From CAVVIO01 sp963748095 (lineage in GTDB: Bacteria; Bacteroidota; Bacteroidia; Bacteroidales; UBA10428), in contig CAVVIO010000072.1 of assembly GCA_963748095.1 (NCBI GenBank), positions 1 to 18,256 of the forward strand: DNA of 18,256 nt, written 5' to 3'. Each line of letters starts with the position of its first letter. The stretch's first letter is position 1. A model generated the notes under the pieces. That model was not told where the DNA came from, ran no database searches, and was given only the letters and a program-made list of their open reading frames with translations. This document shows positions 7,356 through 14,793 of the stretch, piece by piece. The position numbers and the translations under genes were made by a program.

Positions 7356-9952
7356 TTATCTCCTTCTTCCACCGCTATTTACCGGTTGATTTGTATTATT
7401 ATCCGCCGGTTTTTTAGTAGTGTTTTCAACTGGTTTTGTAGTACGACTTTCCGTTGTTGTTTTTACAGATTGAAAAGTTTGTGTACGCTCGTTACTTCTT
7501 TCCCGAGCTTTATAATCCGTATCAAGTGTGCGGATAACATTTGATGTGGATTCTGTAGTGCGACGGGGAGAAGTCGATGCCGGGGTTGCCGGTTGTCGAA
7601 CAGGAGTGTTAGTCTGAGCCGGTCTTGGGTTATTTGCAGGTTGCTGTGTTTTTGACGGGTAAGTTGTATTAACAGGCCTCCTGACAGTTGTTGGATTTGG
7701 TTCCGGATTTTGGGCAGGAACGTTTATGAGCCGGGAGTATTTACACTTGTTCTTCTGACCGGACTGTTGTTATTGGTTTGATTCTGTCCCTGATTTGTCA
7801 CGCTTGTTCTCCTGGCGGAACCGTTGTTATTGTTTTGATTCTGAGCTGGGTTTGATTCTGAGTGTTCCTGTTTTGATTAGTTGTGGTTGTTCTTCTCGCA
7901 GGGCTTTGAACTGTTGATGTCCCTGCATTTTTCCAGTCACCCTGATCTCTTTTTTGCCAGGTGCCATTATCATCTCTGCGGTAGACTTTTCCTTTCGGAT
8001 CGGTATATACATTATTCGGACTTTGTGAAACAGCTGGTCTCCTGGTGGCCGAACGGGCTGAAGTTGTTGTATGGTTATTCACGTTAGTAGTATTAGTAAC
8101 GGGAGATCTTCTGGTTGCACTTGTATATATGACGCCGGCAGTGCGTTTATGGTATACGTTAACAGGCACCGGACGATGGTAGCTGTTATAATATGTAGAA
8201 GTGTAGCTGGTTGAATTTCCGTGATAGTAACTGTACGAATAGTTATAATGATTTCTGTTTGAATATCCGTACCTGTAACCATACCTGTAACCTGCCGGGC
8301 CCCACCAACCATTATTATTTGAGTACCATTTGTTGTTAATCCATCCGTAGGTTACACCCACTGTATAACCCCATCCGGTAAATGTATTGTAATGTACACC
8401 AAATCCATAAGTCATGGGTCTCGGGTAATAACGATTACGATACCAGGAATGATAACGGTACCCGGTGCCGTAAACAACGGTATTCCGGTAAATGTACGAA
8501 CCGGTATACCCCGGTGTATACCCTACATATACTACATCCGGAGTATAATCATATATATGAACATATCTGATATTGTAAATCGGGTAACTCGGCGGGATCC
8601 TGTCAATCTGTGATGGAGGGCTCACACAAACTACCCATGGTCCACGGGGAGAAACAGACTGGAACCAGATGGCATCATCTACACAATAATAACGGTTATT
8701 TACCCTCAGAACAGCCTTGTCGGTATTTACGGCATAATACAAGCGGGTTCCTTCAATTGGTTCGAAATAGGGATCACCATCATAATAAACATCCGTGGTT
8801 GCCGATCTCCTGTCTATTTTTGCTGTTTGTGGTATCTGGTTCTCAAGAATAGCTTCATTGGCTTCAATCGTTCCCTGTACGTTCGACCTTACATTGCTGA
8901 TATCCGAATTATCCGGAATATACGCGAAATCTTCAGGCAATGCGTCGGGTGATACATATTTCCAATCGTTTTTATCCAAACCATACGAAGTATACCACCT
9001 TCCGGAAAGCAGTACATAATATTGCTGACTGTTAATATCGAAAAGGATATCGTCCTCTGAATTTGTTACATAAAGCAGATTGGTGCCATTAACAGGGGAA
9101 AACTCCGGATCGCCATTGGTTACCAGTAATTCTGCAGGCTCAATGCTTACCAATACATCAGGCGGGTAATTCAATGTCAGCGCAACGGAATCAATATAGT
9201 TGGGATCTTCCTGAAAAGCTTCTTCGGCAAATGCCTGAATATTACGAGGAGGAGTGAGTGTATAACGCCAGCCCGATAATATCGAATTGGATGTATACCA
9301 CCATTTTCCTCCTTTCAGATAATACCTTTTATCTACCGGGTTCAACACTATAAAATAGGGAGTATTTACCACATAAAATATCTTTGTTATATCATCCATT
9401 TTTAAGTTGGGTTCACCATCGATCTGAATGAGAACAGCAGGTTGTTTATTGTAAAAGATTCTCGGTGGCGTGTTATTCATGTTTTCCGCAATCTTTTTTG
9501 CCTGTTCTTCATTTTCAAGACCTGCAAGTAACTGGTCGAGCGACATGGTAAGTTGCCATTTTGGTATTTCCGATTCAAGCAGGTTTTTCAGTTGACCAAT
9601 TTGTTTTCTCCCGGCATTCGGAAACTTCACTTCCTTTATGTTTATATCTTCGAGGGTTACCATCCGGGTGGTTTTGTCAGTGAATATCCTTGATTCAAAC
9701 CAGATAGCACCGAAAACAAGTTCGTCATTGCCGCGTTTCACTGAAATAGCTGCCCGGCTGTCGAGCATGTTACCTTCCAACGAATTTATCTGAGGCTGAT
9801 ATATTACGACAACAGCATTGTCCGTGTTGATTTCTTTCGGCCAGTTCCAGTTAGCCGGCATCGTATACCTGGGATTTCACAACCGACTGAACTAAAAAGA
9901 GGCAGGTTACAGTCAGTAAGAGAATTATTTTCAACGATTTTATTGTTTTCAT
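7356..9952 (-). pseudogene. Frame-broken locus of a secreted Tyr-rich surface protein (full extent)
   Basis: Reading the minus strand beyond the long frame at 7798-9861 shows a larger gene with three frame breaks. ATG at 9952 starts a clear signal peptide (MKTIKSLKIILLLTVTC, then hydrophobic, ending near SQVYD), which hits TAA at 9853-9851; the mature sequence resumes one frame over at MPANWNWPKE (9861). At the 3' end the long frame stops at 7798, but the Asn/Gln/Arg-rich sequence continues in a second frame (SARRTSVTNQGQNQ, to TAA at 7726-7724) and then a third (NVPAQNPEPNPTTVRRP onward) to TAA at 7358-7356, ending VNSGGRRR. Both 3' breaks would be repaired by one extra C in a CCC run; the 5' break needs one base fewer. 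The repaired product would be about 865 residues. True decay or sequence error both fit. Confidence 0.72.
7798..9861 (-). CDS. Tyr-rich surface protein of the type often annotated 'carbohydrate-binding family V/XII' (main open frame)
   Basis: This is the longest uninterrupted part (687 residues) of the frame-broken locus. Three related modules are visible at about 150-205, 258-305 and 368-415, each with an NGDP/DGDP-like turn, a GTxLxY strand and a WYTS or WFQS motif. They are followed by YDYTPDVVYVGYTPGYTG (437-454), which I recall from Bacteroidota proteins carrying the carbohydrate-binding V/XII label. Residues 455-575 are extremely rich in Tyr, Asn, Gly and Ser, and 580-687 form a Thr/Arg/Asn/Gln tail. 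As it stands the frame lacks a signal peptide, which lies in another frame just upstream. Its last residues, from about LRIKTITT, look out of frame. The protein is probably secreted or surface-attached; its role is unknown. Confidence 0.75.
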   Translation of the reverse strand: MPANWNWPKEINTDNAVVVIYQPQINSLEGNMLDSRAAISVKRGNDELVFGAIWFESRIFTDKTTRMVTLEDINIKEVKFPNAGRKQIGQLKNLLESEIPKWQLTMSLDQLLAGLENEEQAKKIAENMNNTPPRIFYNKQPAVLIQIDGEPNLKMDDITKIFYVVNTPYFIVLNPVDKRYYLKGGKWWYTSNSILSGWRYTLTPPRNIQAFAEEAFQEDPNYIDSVALTLNYPPDVLVSIEPAELLVTNGDPEFSPVNGTNLLYVTNSEDDILFDINSQQYYVLLSGRWYTSYGLDKNDWKYVSPDALPEDFAYIPDNSDISNVRSNVQGTIEANEAILENQIPQTAKIDRRSATTDVYYDGDPYFEPIEGTRLYYAVNTDKAVLRVNNRYYCVDDAIWFQSVSPRGPWVVCVSPPSQIDRIPPSYPIYNIRYVHIYDYTPDVVYVGYTPGYTGSYIYRNTVVYGTGYRYHSWYRNRYYPRPMTYGFGVHYNTFTGWGYTVGVTYGWINNKWYSNNNGWWGPAGYRYGYRYGYSNRNHYNYSYSYYHGNSTSYTSTYYNSYHRPVPVNVYHKRTAGVIYTSATRRSPVTNTTNVNNHTTTSARSATRRPAVSQSPNNVYTDPKGKVYRRDDNGTWQKRDQGDWKNAGTSTVQSPARRTTTTNQNRNTQNQTQLRIKTITTVPPGEQA

Positions 9953-10133
9953 GGCTAAGTTTTTTAAGTCCTGATTTAACGCAATTTAGAATGTTAAGTT
10001 TCTTTAGTTTGTTAAATTAATTACTTTTTTATATTTCCAGAAGCAAATAGCGTGCCTCATTTTATTATTGAATAAATTTAACAGAATGACGAGTAATTTT
10101 TAATTTTACGGTTTCATTTAAATCATAAACATT

Positions 10134-10872
10134 ATGAAGTACATGGTTTTACTCCTGATTTTCCCTTTTAATGCGTTTTCCCAGAACGATCCGTATCTTC
10201 CTGCTGTGGAACCGCGTGAGATATTCGTGCAGCACACGGCATTTGCAATGTCCTACAATGCCAATTATGTTTTACCATCCTGGGTTGCTTATAAGCTAAC
10301 CAAAGAAATGATAGTACCCGGAAAAGAAGTTAAGGCAAAATACATCCCCGATCCGGATATTTCCGACAGAAAAGCCGATAAAAAAGATTATAAAGGCAGC
10401 AGTTACATTATGGCACAGCTGGTGCCGACAGAAGACATGTTATATTCAGAAAAAGCACAGGAAGAAACGTATTACATGTCGAATATAATACCACAGAAAA
10501 TGGCATTTTATAAATATATATGGTCGGAGTTGACAAAACTGACCCACAGGTGGGTTTCCGAAACCAGTGCATTGTACATAGTTACCGGTCCGGTATTAAA
10601 AGACGCTCCTTTCGGTACTATTGGCGATGATAAGGTTAGCGTGCCTGAACGTTATTACAAAGTGATTCTGGATAAGGATAATAACCGCGCTATCGGATTT
10701 ATGTTTCAATAACAACATGTCATCCCGCACAATTGCGAAATTTGCTGTGTCTGTTGATAAGGTGGAGGAAATAACAGGTATAGATTTTTTTCCCGGCATG
10801 GAGAACGATCAGGTGAAGCAACTGGAAGGTACGCTTGACCTTAAAAAATGGGATTTCAGTCCTGTTAAATAA
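10134..10872 (+). pseudogene. Frame-broken DNA/RNA non-specific endonuclease (NUC1 family) with lost DRGH motif
   Basis: The first frame (10134-10712) encodes a signal peptide (residues 1-16, ending NAFSQ) and a NUC1-type endonuclease domain. Family landmarks are HTAFAMSYNANYVLPSWVAY (34-53), LVPTEDM (96-102) and the metal-site region YYMSNIIPQ (113-121). The catalytic DRGH expected before L96 reads IMAQ (92-95), so the general-base His is absent. The frame stops at 10710, but the next frame continues with the family's C-terminus, FAVSVDKVEEITGIDFFPGM and DLKKWDFSPVK, to TAA at 10870-10872. One extra base near 10705-10710 explains the break. Active relatives degrade nucleic acids outside the cell; this copy should be inactive. 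It is 46 bases before the CHAD locus and divergent from the surface-protein locus. Confidence 0.82.
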
Positions 10873-10918
10873 TCTTTAAAAAAACTGAACTTTTTGTCAA
10901 TAAAACAATTAACAGGGT

Positions 10919-11832
10919 ATGAATGAATTTTTATTAATCGGTGCAGAATTATCCGGGCAACAGGTTCGGCAGGTTATTATAGGTCAGATCGACAATGTGA
11001 CTTGATCTGATCGACAACAGTGAAACGGGATTTGATGAAACCATTCATGCCATAAGGAAAAGCATTAAACGAATCCGTGCAATTTTGCGGATGATACGAT
11101 TTCCGATGGGTAAGAAGTTATATGACCGGGAAAATCTTTTTTTCAGGGATGTTAACCGCACTATTTCTGCCATTCGCGACAGCAAGGTGAATATTGATGT
11201 TTTTAAAAGCATAGTAGATGAATTCTCAGGAGAAAAGGATGAACAGACAATCCATATGATCGATGATCATCTATCAAACCAATATAATAAACTGAAACAG
11301 GAATTTGATTTCAAGGAGAAGGGAAAAGAACAATTACGAATCGTTATTGAAAGATGCCCGCAGACGGCTGGCCGGTCCTGAATTTGATTCTATCCGTAAA
11401 GGTCAGGTTATGAAAGGAATAAAATATACCTATCTGCAGGGCAAAAAAAGTCTGGCCATTGCAGAGCATGACTTTAGTGACCGGAATCTTCATGAACTGC
11501 GCAAACAGGTTAAACACCTGAGGTACCAGGTACAGCTGATCCGTTTTATCTGGGATCCCTACTTTGCATTTCTGGATAAATCCATCGAAGTTGTTTCCGA
11601 CGGCCTGGGATACGATCATGACCTGGTGGAAATAAAAGCGAAATTATCGGCATTTAACAATGACAACATCACTGGTAAATTTATAAATGACTTGTTAATC
11701 TTTATTGAAGAAAAACAGCAAAAGATCAGAAAAAGTATATGGTCTGACATACAAAAAATATATTCTGAAAATCCCGAATTTTTTTCCCGGCGGATAAATC
11801 GTTACCGGAAAATTTTCAGGAAATCAAATTAA
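10919..11832 (+). pseudogene. Frame-broken CHAD-domain protein
   Basis: Three adjoining frames together spell one CHAD protein. Segment 1 starts at ATG 10919 (MNEFLLIGAELSG, then IIGQIDNVT) and stops at 11003. Segment 2 is open from 11001 (LDLIDNSETGFDETIHAIRK) and carries HAIRKSIKRIR and the RD pair of the first CHAD half; it ends at 11381. Segment 3, open by 11305, resumes with NNYESLLKDARRRLAG and carries the second half, LHELRKQVKHLRYQVQL and LGYDHDL, ending at 11832. Each junction needs one base fewer to restore the frame. CHAD domains are helical bundles with conserved His, Arg and Lys that bind polyphosphate. No adenylate-cyclase-like CYTH domain is fused here, and as written no functional protein should be made. 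Confidence 0.82.
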
Positions 11833-11863
11833 TTTCGACACGTAACTTCAGGTACTCCAGACT

Positions 11864-11907
11864 CGAAGTACTTAAGGCAATCCAAACTTTAAGCACACGA
11901 AGTACTT
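11864..11907. repeat. Pair of CGAAGTACTT repeats with palindromic AAGTACTT core
   Basis: CGAAGTACTT occurs at 11864-11873 and 11898-11907, 34 bases apart. The core AAGTACTT is self-complementary. Both copies lie upstream of the promoter candidate at 11983, so a repressor or activator site is possible; chance is not excluded. Confidence 0.4.
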
Positions 11908-11982
11908 TATTCACTCCAATTGAACTTTCAGCGAAAAGGGTTGTTTTTCTTCTGTTTAACAAGAGAGTTCCGGATCGGATTA

Positions 11983-11990
11983 TAAATTTG
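11983..11990 (+). promoter_or_regulatory. Candidate -7 element for the membrane protein/peroxiredoxin unit
   Basis: TAAATTTG is a full match to TAnnTTTG, 54 bases before the ATG at 12045. No clear -33 TTTG is present at the normal spacing. Confidence 0.5.
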
Positions 11991-12044
11991 TACAGTGAAC
12001 CGGCAACTCCTGATTATGAGTTATAATTAAATAAATAAAAACTT

Positions 12045-12488
12045 ATGTTTTACAACATTATTAAAAACAGTCACTCAGGGTTCCGTTGGATCGTTCTTAT
12101 TATGCTGATAACTATTGTTGTTAATTCACTGATCAAATGGATTAAAAAGTCAGATTTTAAAAAAGGGGACGAGAAATTAACCACTTTTTCAACGATGGCT
12201 GTTCATATTCAGTTATTACTCGGGATCATCCTGTATTTTATTAGTCCGAAAGTAATTTTCAGTGCCGAAACCATGAAAAATGATATTTTACGCTTTTTCA
12301 CTGTTGAACATTCCGTCATGATGCTTATTGCAATTACAATCATTACCATAGGCAGCATCAGTGTGAAAAAGGCAACTAATTCACCGGTAAAATTCAAACG
12401 GGCATTTTTATATTTCGGAACAGGGCTTCTGATCATTCTGCTGATGATTCCATGGCCTTTCGAAAGCTACGGAACCGGCTGGATTTAA
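12045..12488 (+). CDS. Small four-helix membrane protein, cytochrome-b-like, of unknown function
   Basis: The 147-residue product is an integral membrane protein with four hydrophobic helices at about 13-31, 47-66, 86-106 and 118-136. Conserved-looking features are HSGFRW (10-15), VHIQLLLG with His54, VEHSVMM with His89, and the C-terminal PWPFESYGTGW. I recall Bacteroidota proteins of this length and pattern annotated 'cytochrome B', and His residues near helix ends could ligate haem, but I see no motif that proves haem binding. It precedes the peroxiredoxin gene by 40 bases on the same strand, and a shared transcript suggests a redox or oxidative-stress link. The start is the first Met, preceded by an A-rich weak binding site. 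Confidence 0.75.
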   Translation: MFYNIIKNSHSGFRWIVLIMLITIVVNSLIKWIKKSDFKKGDEKLTTFSTMAVHIQLLLGIILYFISPKVIFSAETMKNDILRFFTVEHSVMMLIAITIITIGSISVKKATNSPVKFKRAFLYFGTGLLIILLMIPWPFESYGTGWI

Positions 12489-12528
12489 GCTTTTATACTA
12501 TTTATTACTAAACAAATAAAATGAACAA

Positions 12529-12981
12529 ATGGGCATTGGAGATAAAATACCGGATTTCACTCTTCCTGATCAGCATGGTAACAGGTTTGACATTCATAAT
12601 CTGATTGGCAAGAAAAATCTTGTCATTTACTTTTATCCGAAGGATGAAACGCAGGGATGTACCCGGGAAGCCTGTAGCTTCAGGGATAATTACGAGACAT
12701 TTACCGAAAATGGATTTGAAGTGATAGGCATCAGCAGCGATTCTTCCAAATCACATCAACAGTTTATGCAACATCACCATTTGCCGTTTATTTTATTAAG
12801 CGACGAAAAGAAAGAGGTTCGTAACTTGTTTGGCGTACCTTCCGGTTTGTTCGGTTTGCTTCCGGGAAGAGTAACCTATGTTGTTGATAAAAAAGGAATT
12901 GTCAGGCATATTTTTAATTCGCAATTACAGCCCAAACAGCACATTGCCGAATCGCTTGCTTTTGTAAATGAACTGAAATAG
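12529..12981 (+). CDS. bcp: Peroxiredoxin, BCP/PrxQ type
   Basis: A 150-residue thiol peroxidase that reduces hydrogen peroxide and organic hydroperoxides, with electrons normally from thioredoxin. The active-site signature PKDETQGC (37-44) supplies Pro37, Thr41 and peroxidatic Cys44; Cys49, five residues on, is the resolving Cys of the atypical two-cysteine BCP/PrxQ class. The catalytic Arg is in GRVTYVVDKKG. Length matches the family and there is no signal peptide, so it should be cytoplasmic. ATG 12529 is chosen because a nearby ATG at 12521 is in a different frame that soon stops. It follows the small membrane protein by 40 bases and converges on the gene at 13010-13507 with a 28-base gap. 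Confidence 0.93.
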   Translation: MGIGDKIPDFTLPDQHGNRFDIHNLIGKKNLVIYFYPKDETQGCTREACSFRDNYETFTENGFEVIGISSDSSKSHQQFMQHHHLPFILLSDEKKEVRNLFGVPSGLFGLLPGRVTYVVDKKGIVRHIFNSQLQPKQHIAESLAFVNELK

Positions 12982-13009
12982 CAGCACAATACTATAATTT
13001 TATAATCAA

Positions 13010-13507
13010 TCAGATAATAAACCTTATTAAATAGATGACTATTCCGAAAGGTGTAGTAGATAGCAGGGGATGAAATCCTCTTTGGTAGCCTTTTTTCATC
13101 AGTTGCCGAACCTCAGGATACATAGTGGCATGTGAAGATGTTGATTTTACTCCCAGATAACGATAAAATAATTGACACATTCCGCCTCCTATAAGTAATA
13201 CACCGATACTAAAGATAATATTCAGGTAAATATTTAAAGACGATTTTGTTCCATATAAAAAAAACAATGCTGCAATACCGAGTGTAAATAATTTAATAGT
13301 ACGCCCCATGGTATGTGCCCTTTCTGCATAACGGCTGCGCGGAATAAAAACTGTTTTCCCCGTTGATCCTATACTGCCGGAAGGACCTGTTCCGCCTTCT
13401 ATGCCGGTAATTTTATGCAGGCTGATTTTATAAGGTTTACCATCCGCCAGTAAACGTTCGTTAAAAAAACAATTGATCAGTTTTCCGTTGTTCTGCTCCT
13501 GTTTCAT
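13010..13507 (-). CDS. Unrecognised membrane protein with three predicted helices
   Basis: I do not recognise a family for this 165-residue protein. The first 65 residues are soluble, with a Gly/Ser/Thr-rich segment GGTGPSGSIGSTGKT (38-52). Hydrophobic helices follow at about 69-86 and 90-112, then a basic loop (GYQRGFHP) and a third hydrophobic segment up to the C-terminus (about 148-165). There is no signal peptide or lipobox. It is convergent with the peroxiredoxin gene and runs in the same direction as the haem-protein operon, but is separated from it by 250 bases and a strong terminator, so it is not obviously part of it. The reading is credible because the frame is clean and no competing frame covers the region. 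Confidence 0.65.
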   Translation of the reverse strand: MKQEQNNGKLINCFFNERLLADGKPYKISLHKITGIEGGTGPSGSIGSTGKTVFIPRSRYAERAHTMGRTIKLFTLGIAALFFLYGTKSSLNIYLNIIFSIGVLLIGGGMCQLFYRYLGVKSTSSHATMYPEVRQLMKKGYQRGFHPLLSTTPFGIVIYLIRFII

Positions 13508-13688
13508 TTATAATCTTCTTGTATAATTAAATTTTTGACCGATAAAAATAATGGATAATTATCATTCTTCAGCAAAATATCCCGTAATCTTCACATAACA
13601 TTTCTGAAATACATCAGGAAAATTTATCCGCTTTTAATCGATATAAAGTTATAAAACCCAAAAAAGAGAGGGCGCTTCCTGTTTTATA

Positions 13689-13741
13689 CGATAAAAAATA
13701 AGGGCTATCCGATCTAAACGGTAGCCCTTCTTATTTTATCG
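13689..13741 (-). terminator. Strong terminator of the haem-lipoprotein/beta-barrel operon
   Basis: AAGGGCTA (13700-13707) and TAGCCCTT (13722-13729) pair, with an inner CCG/CGG stem and one bulged T. On the minus strand a T-rich run (13694-13699) follows. The stem can be extended imperfectly by flanking CGATAAAA-type arms to 13689-13741, so it may also work in the other direction. It lies about 20 bases past the stop of the gene at 13760. Confidence 0.85.
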
Positions 13742-13759
13742 GGGTTTCTATTAACTGTT

Positions 13760-14182
13760 TTATTGGTCAAGAGCACATTTGTTCAGTACTACATCCAACA
13801 GGTAACCCGAGCAGATTCCCTTAATTTTCACTTTATCTCCCGGTTTCAGGGAAGCCGGATCAATGGTTGTTTTGTCGAAACTGCACATTACACCAGACAT
13901 ATCATCGGGATTTTTCACATATACTGTAATGTTGTCCTCGTTTTCTTTCAGGTTATCTACAATCCCGCTGATACTTATTATTTTATTAAGATATTTCACG
14001 TTTGCCGAGTCTTCATTTGTTTCAAAATTTTGGACCAGTGTTGCGGCATCGATACTGATATCAGCTTTTTGTGACGAAACATTCGTTTTAGCTTCCCTGA
14101 ATACCCATTTCCAGGTAATAAAAACAGCTACAGCCACAATTAATATACCTGCTGACAGAATGATTATCTTTTTTCGGGACAT
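13760..14182 (-). CDS. Membrane-anchored OB-fold protein (tRNA_anti-like family)
   Basis: A 140-residue protein with a basic start (MSRKKI), one hydrophobic helix at about 5-23, then a linker and a periplasm-facing OB-fold. The domain shows the pattern of the 'tRNA_anti-like' putative lipoprotein family: YLNKIISISGIVDNL, an ITVYVKNPDD strand, VMCSFD, LKPGDKVKIKGICSGYLLDV and a final LNKC. Cys100, Cys124 and Cys136 could form a disulfide. There is no lipobox, so it is probably anchored by its uncleaved helix. The function of the family is unknown. It is the last gene of a five-gene leftward operon, 9 bases after the YceI gene and followed by a strong terminator. Confidence 0.8.
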   Translation of the reverse strand: MSRKKIIILSAGILIVAVAVFITWKWVFREAKTNVSSQKADISIDAATLVQNFETNEDSANVKYLNKIISISGIVDNLKENEDNITVYVKNPDDMSGVMCSFDKTTIDPASLKPGDKVKIKGICSGYLLDVVLNKCALDQ

Positions 14183-14191
14183 GCTATTAAT

Positions 14192-14737
14192 TTAATTGGT
14201 TTTATAAGTCAAATCAACATTTACCTCAATTTCTTTGGCTATATTTTTTTCAACTACAGAGGGTATTTCAACATTGTAATCTTTTGGAGAAATAATGAAT
14301 TTTGATTTTCCGGTTATTGTACCGTTTTTTATCTCCAGTGTGCCGGTTGAATTCACCGTATTTGTTACTCCGTGCATGGTTAGTTCACCACTTATATTTG
14401 CCGTATAGGTTCCGTCTTTTTTAAGATCAATCTGGCTGATATTGGTTATATTTCCTTTAAAAGATGCTTTTGGAAACTTGTCCGATTCCAAATACTCTTC
14501 ATTAAAATGTTCCTGCATCAGGGCTTTCTTAAATTCAAATGATTTAACCAGTAATTCAACAACGACATCGCCGGTAGAGACATTTAGAATACTTACAACC
14601 TGGTTGTTATGTGCTTCGATATCTTCTACAGGAGTGTGTGAATAGAACCAGACATGACCGTCTTTACAAACGTATTTTTGGGCATTGGCAAGCTGAAATG
14701 TCGCCAGCAGGACTAAAACAAGAATTTTTATTTTCAT
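14192..14737 (-). CDS. YceI-family periplasmic lipid-binding protein
   Basis: The 181-residue product starts with a clear Sec signal peptide (MKIKILVLVLLATFQLANA, cut before Gln20). It then has the YceI beta-barrel pattern: WFYSHTPVEDIEAHN near the start, FNEEYLESDKFPKASFKG in the middle, the family hallmark SGELTMHGVT, and a KFIISPKDYNVEIP strand near the end. YceI proteins are lipocalin-like barrels that bind long polyisoprenoid or amphiphilic lipids in the periplasm. In other bacteria some are encoded next to b-type cytochromes, which makes its place in a haem-protein operon noteworthy. It lies 56 bases after the beta-barrel gene and 9 bases before the OB-fold gene. Confidence 0.9.
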   Translation of the reverse strand: MKIKILVLVLLATFQLANAQKYVCKDGHVWFYSHTPVEDIEAHNNQVVSILNVSTGDVVVELLVKSFEFKKALMQEHFNEEYLESDKFPKASFKGNITNISQIDLKKDGTYTANISGELTMHGVTNTVNSTGTLEIKNGTITGKSKFIISPKDYNVEIPSVVEKNIAKEIEVNVDLTYKTN

Positions 14738-14793
14738 AACAGGTATAGTTTTTTTATTTTACTATAAACAAATAAAATCTGAATTTGCTCATT

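Noticed and set aside
7881..9019. Several rightward frames of 60-80 codons within the surface-protein locus
   Set aside because: They arise from the repetitive composition of the opposite strand and have no family features.
10596..10799. 67-codon leftward frame over the nuclease 3' end
   Set aside because: The rightward frames here match the NUC1 C-terminus, so this is a shadow.
7356..11832. Insertion of a mobile element as cause of the decayed block
   Set aside because: No transposase, integrase, terminal repeats or target duplications were seen; the breaks are single-base shifts.
13352..13396. Walker A-like GSIGSTGKT in the 13010-13507 protein
   Set aside because: The spacing does not fit GxxxxGK[ST], and the protein has no Walker B or nucleotide-binding domain.
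13763..14195. Rightward frames of 103 and 110 codons opposite the OB-fold gene
   Set aside because: They are antisense to a recognisable domain, have odd composition and no motifs.
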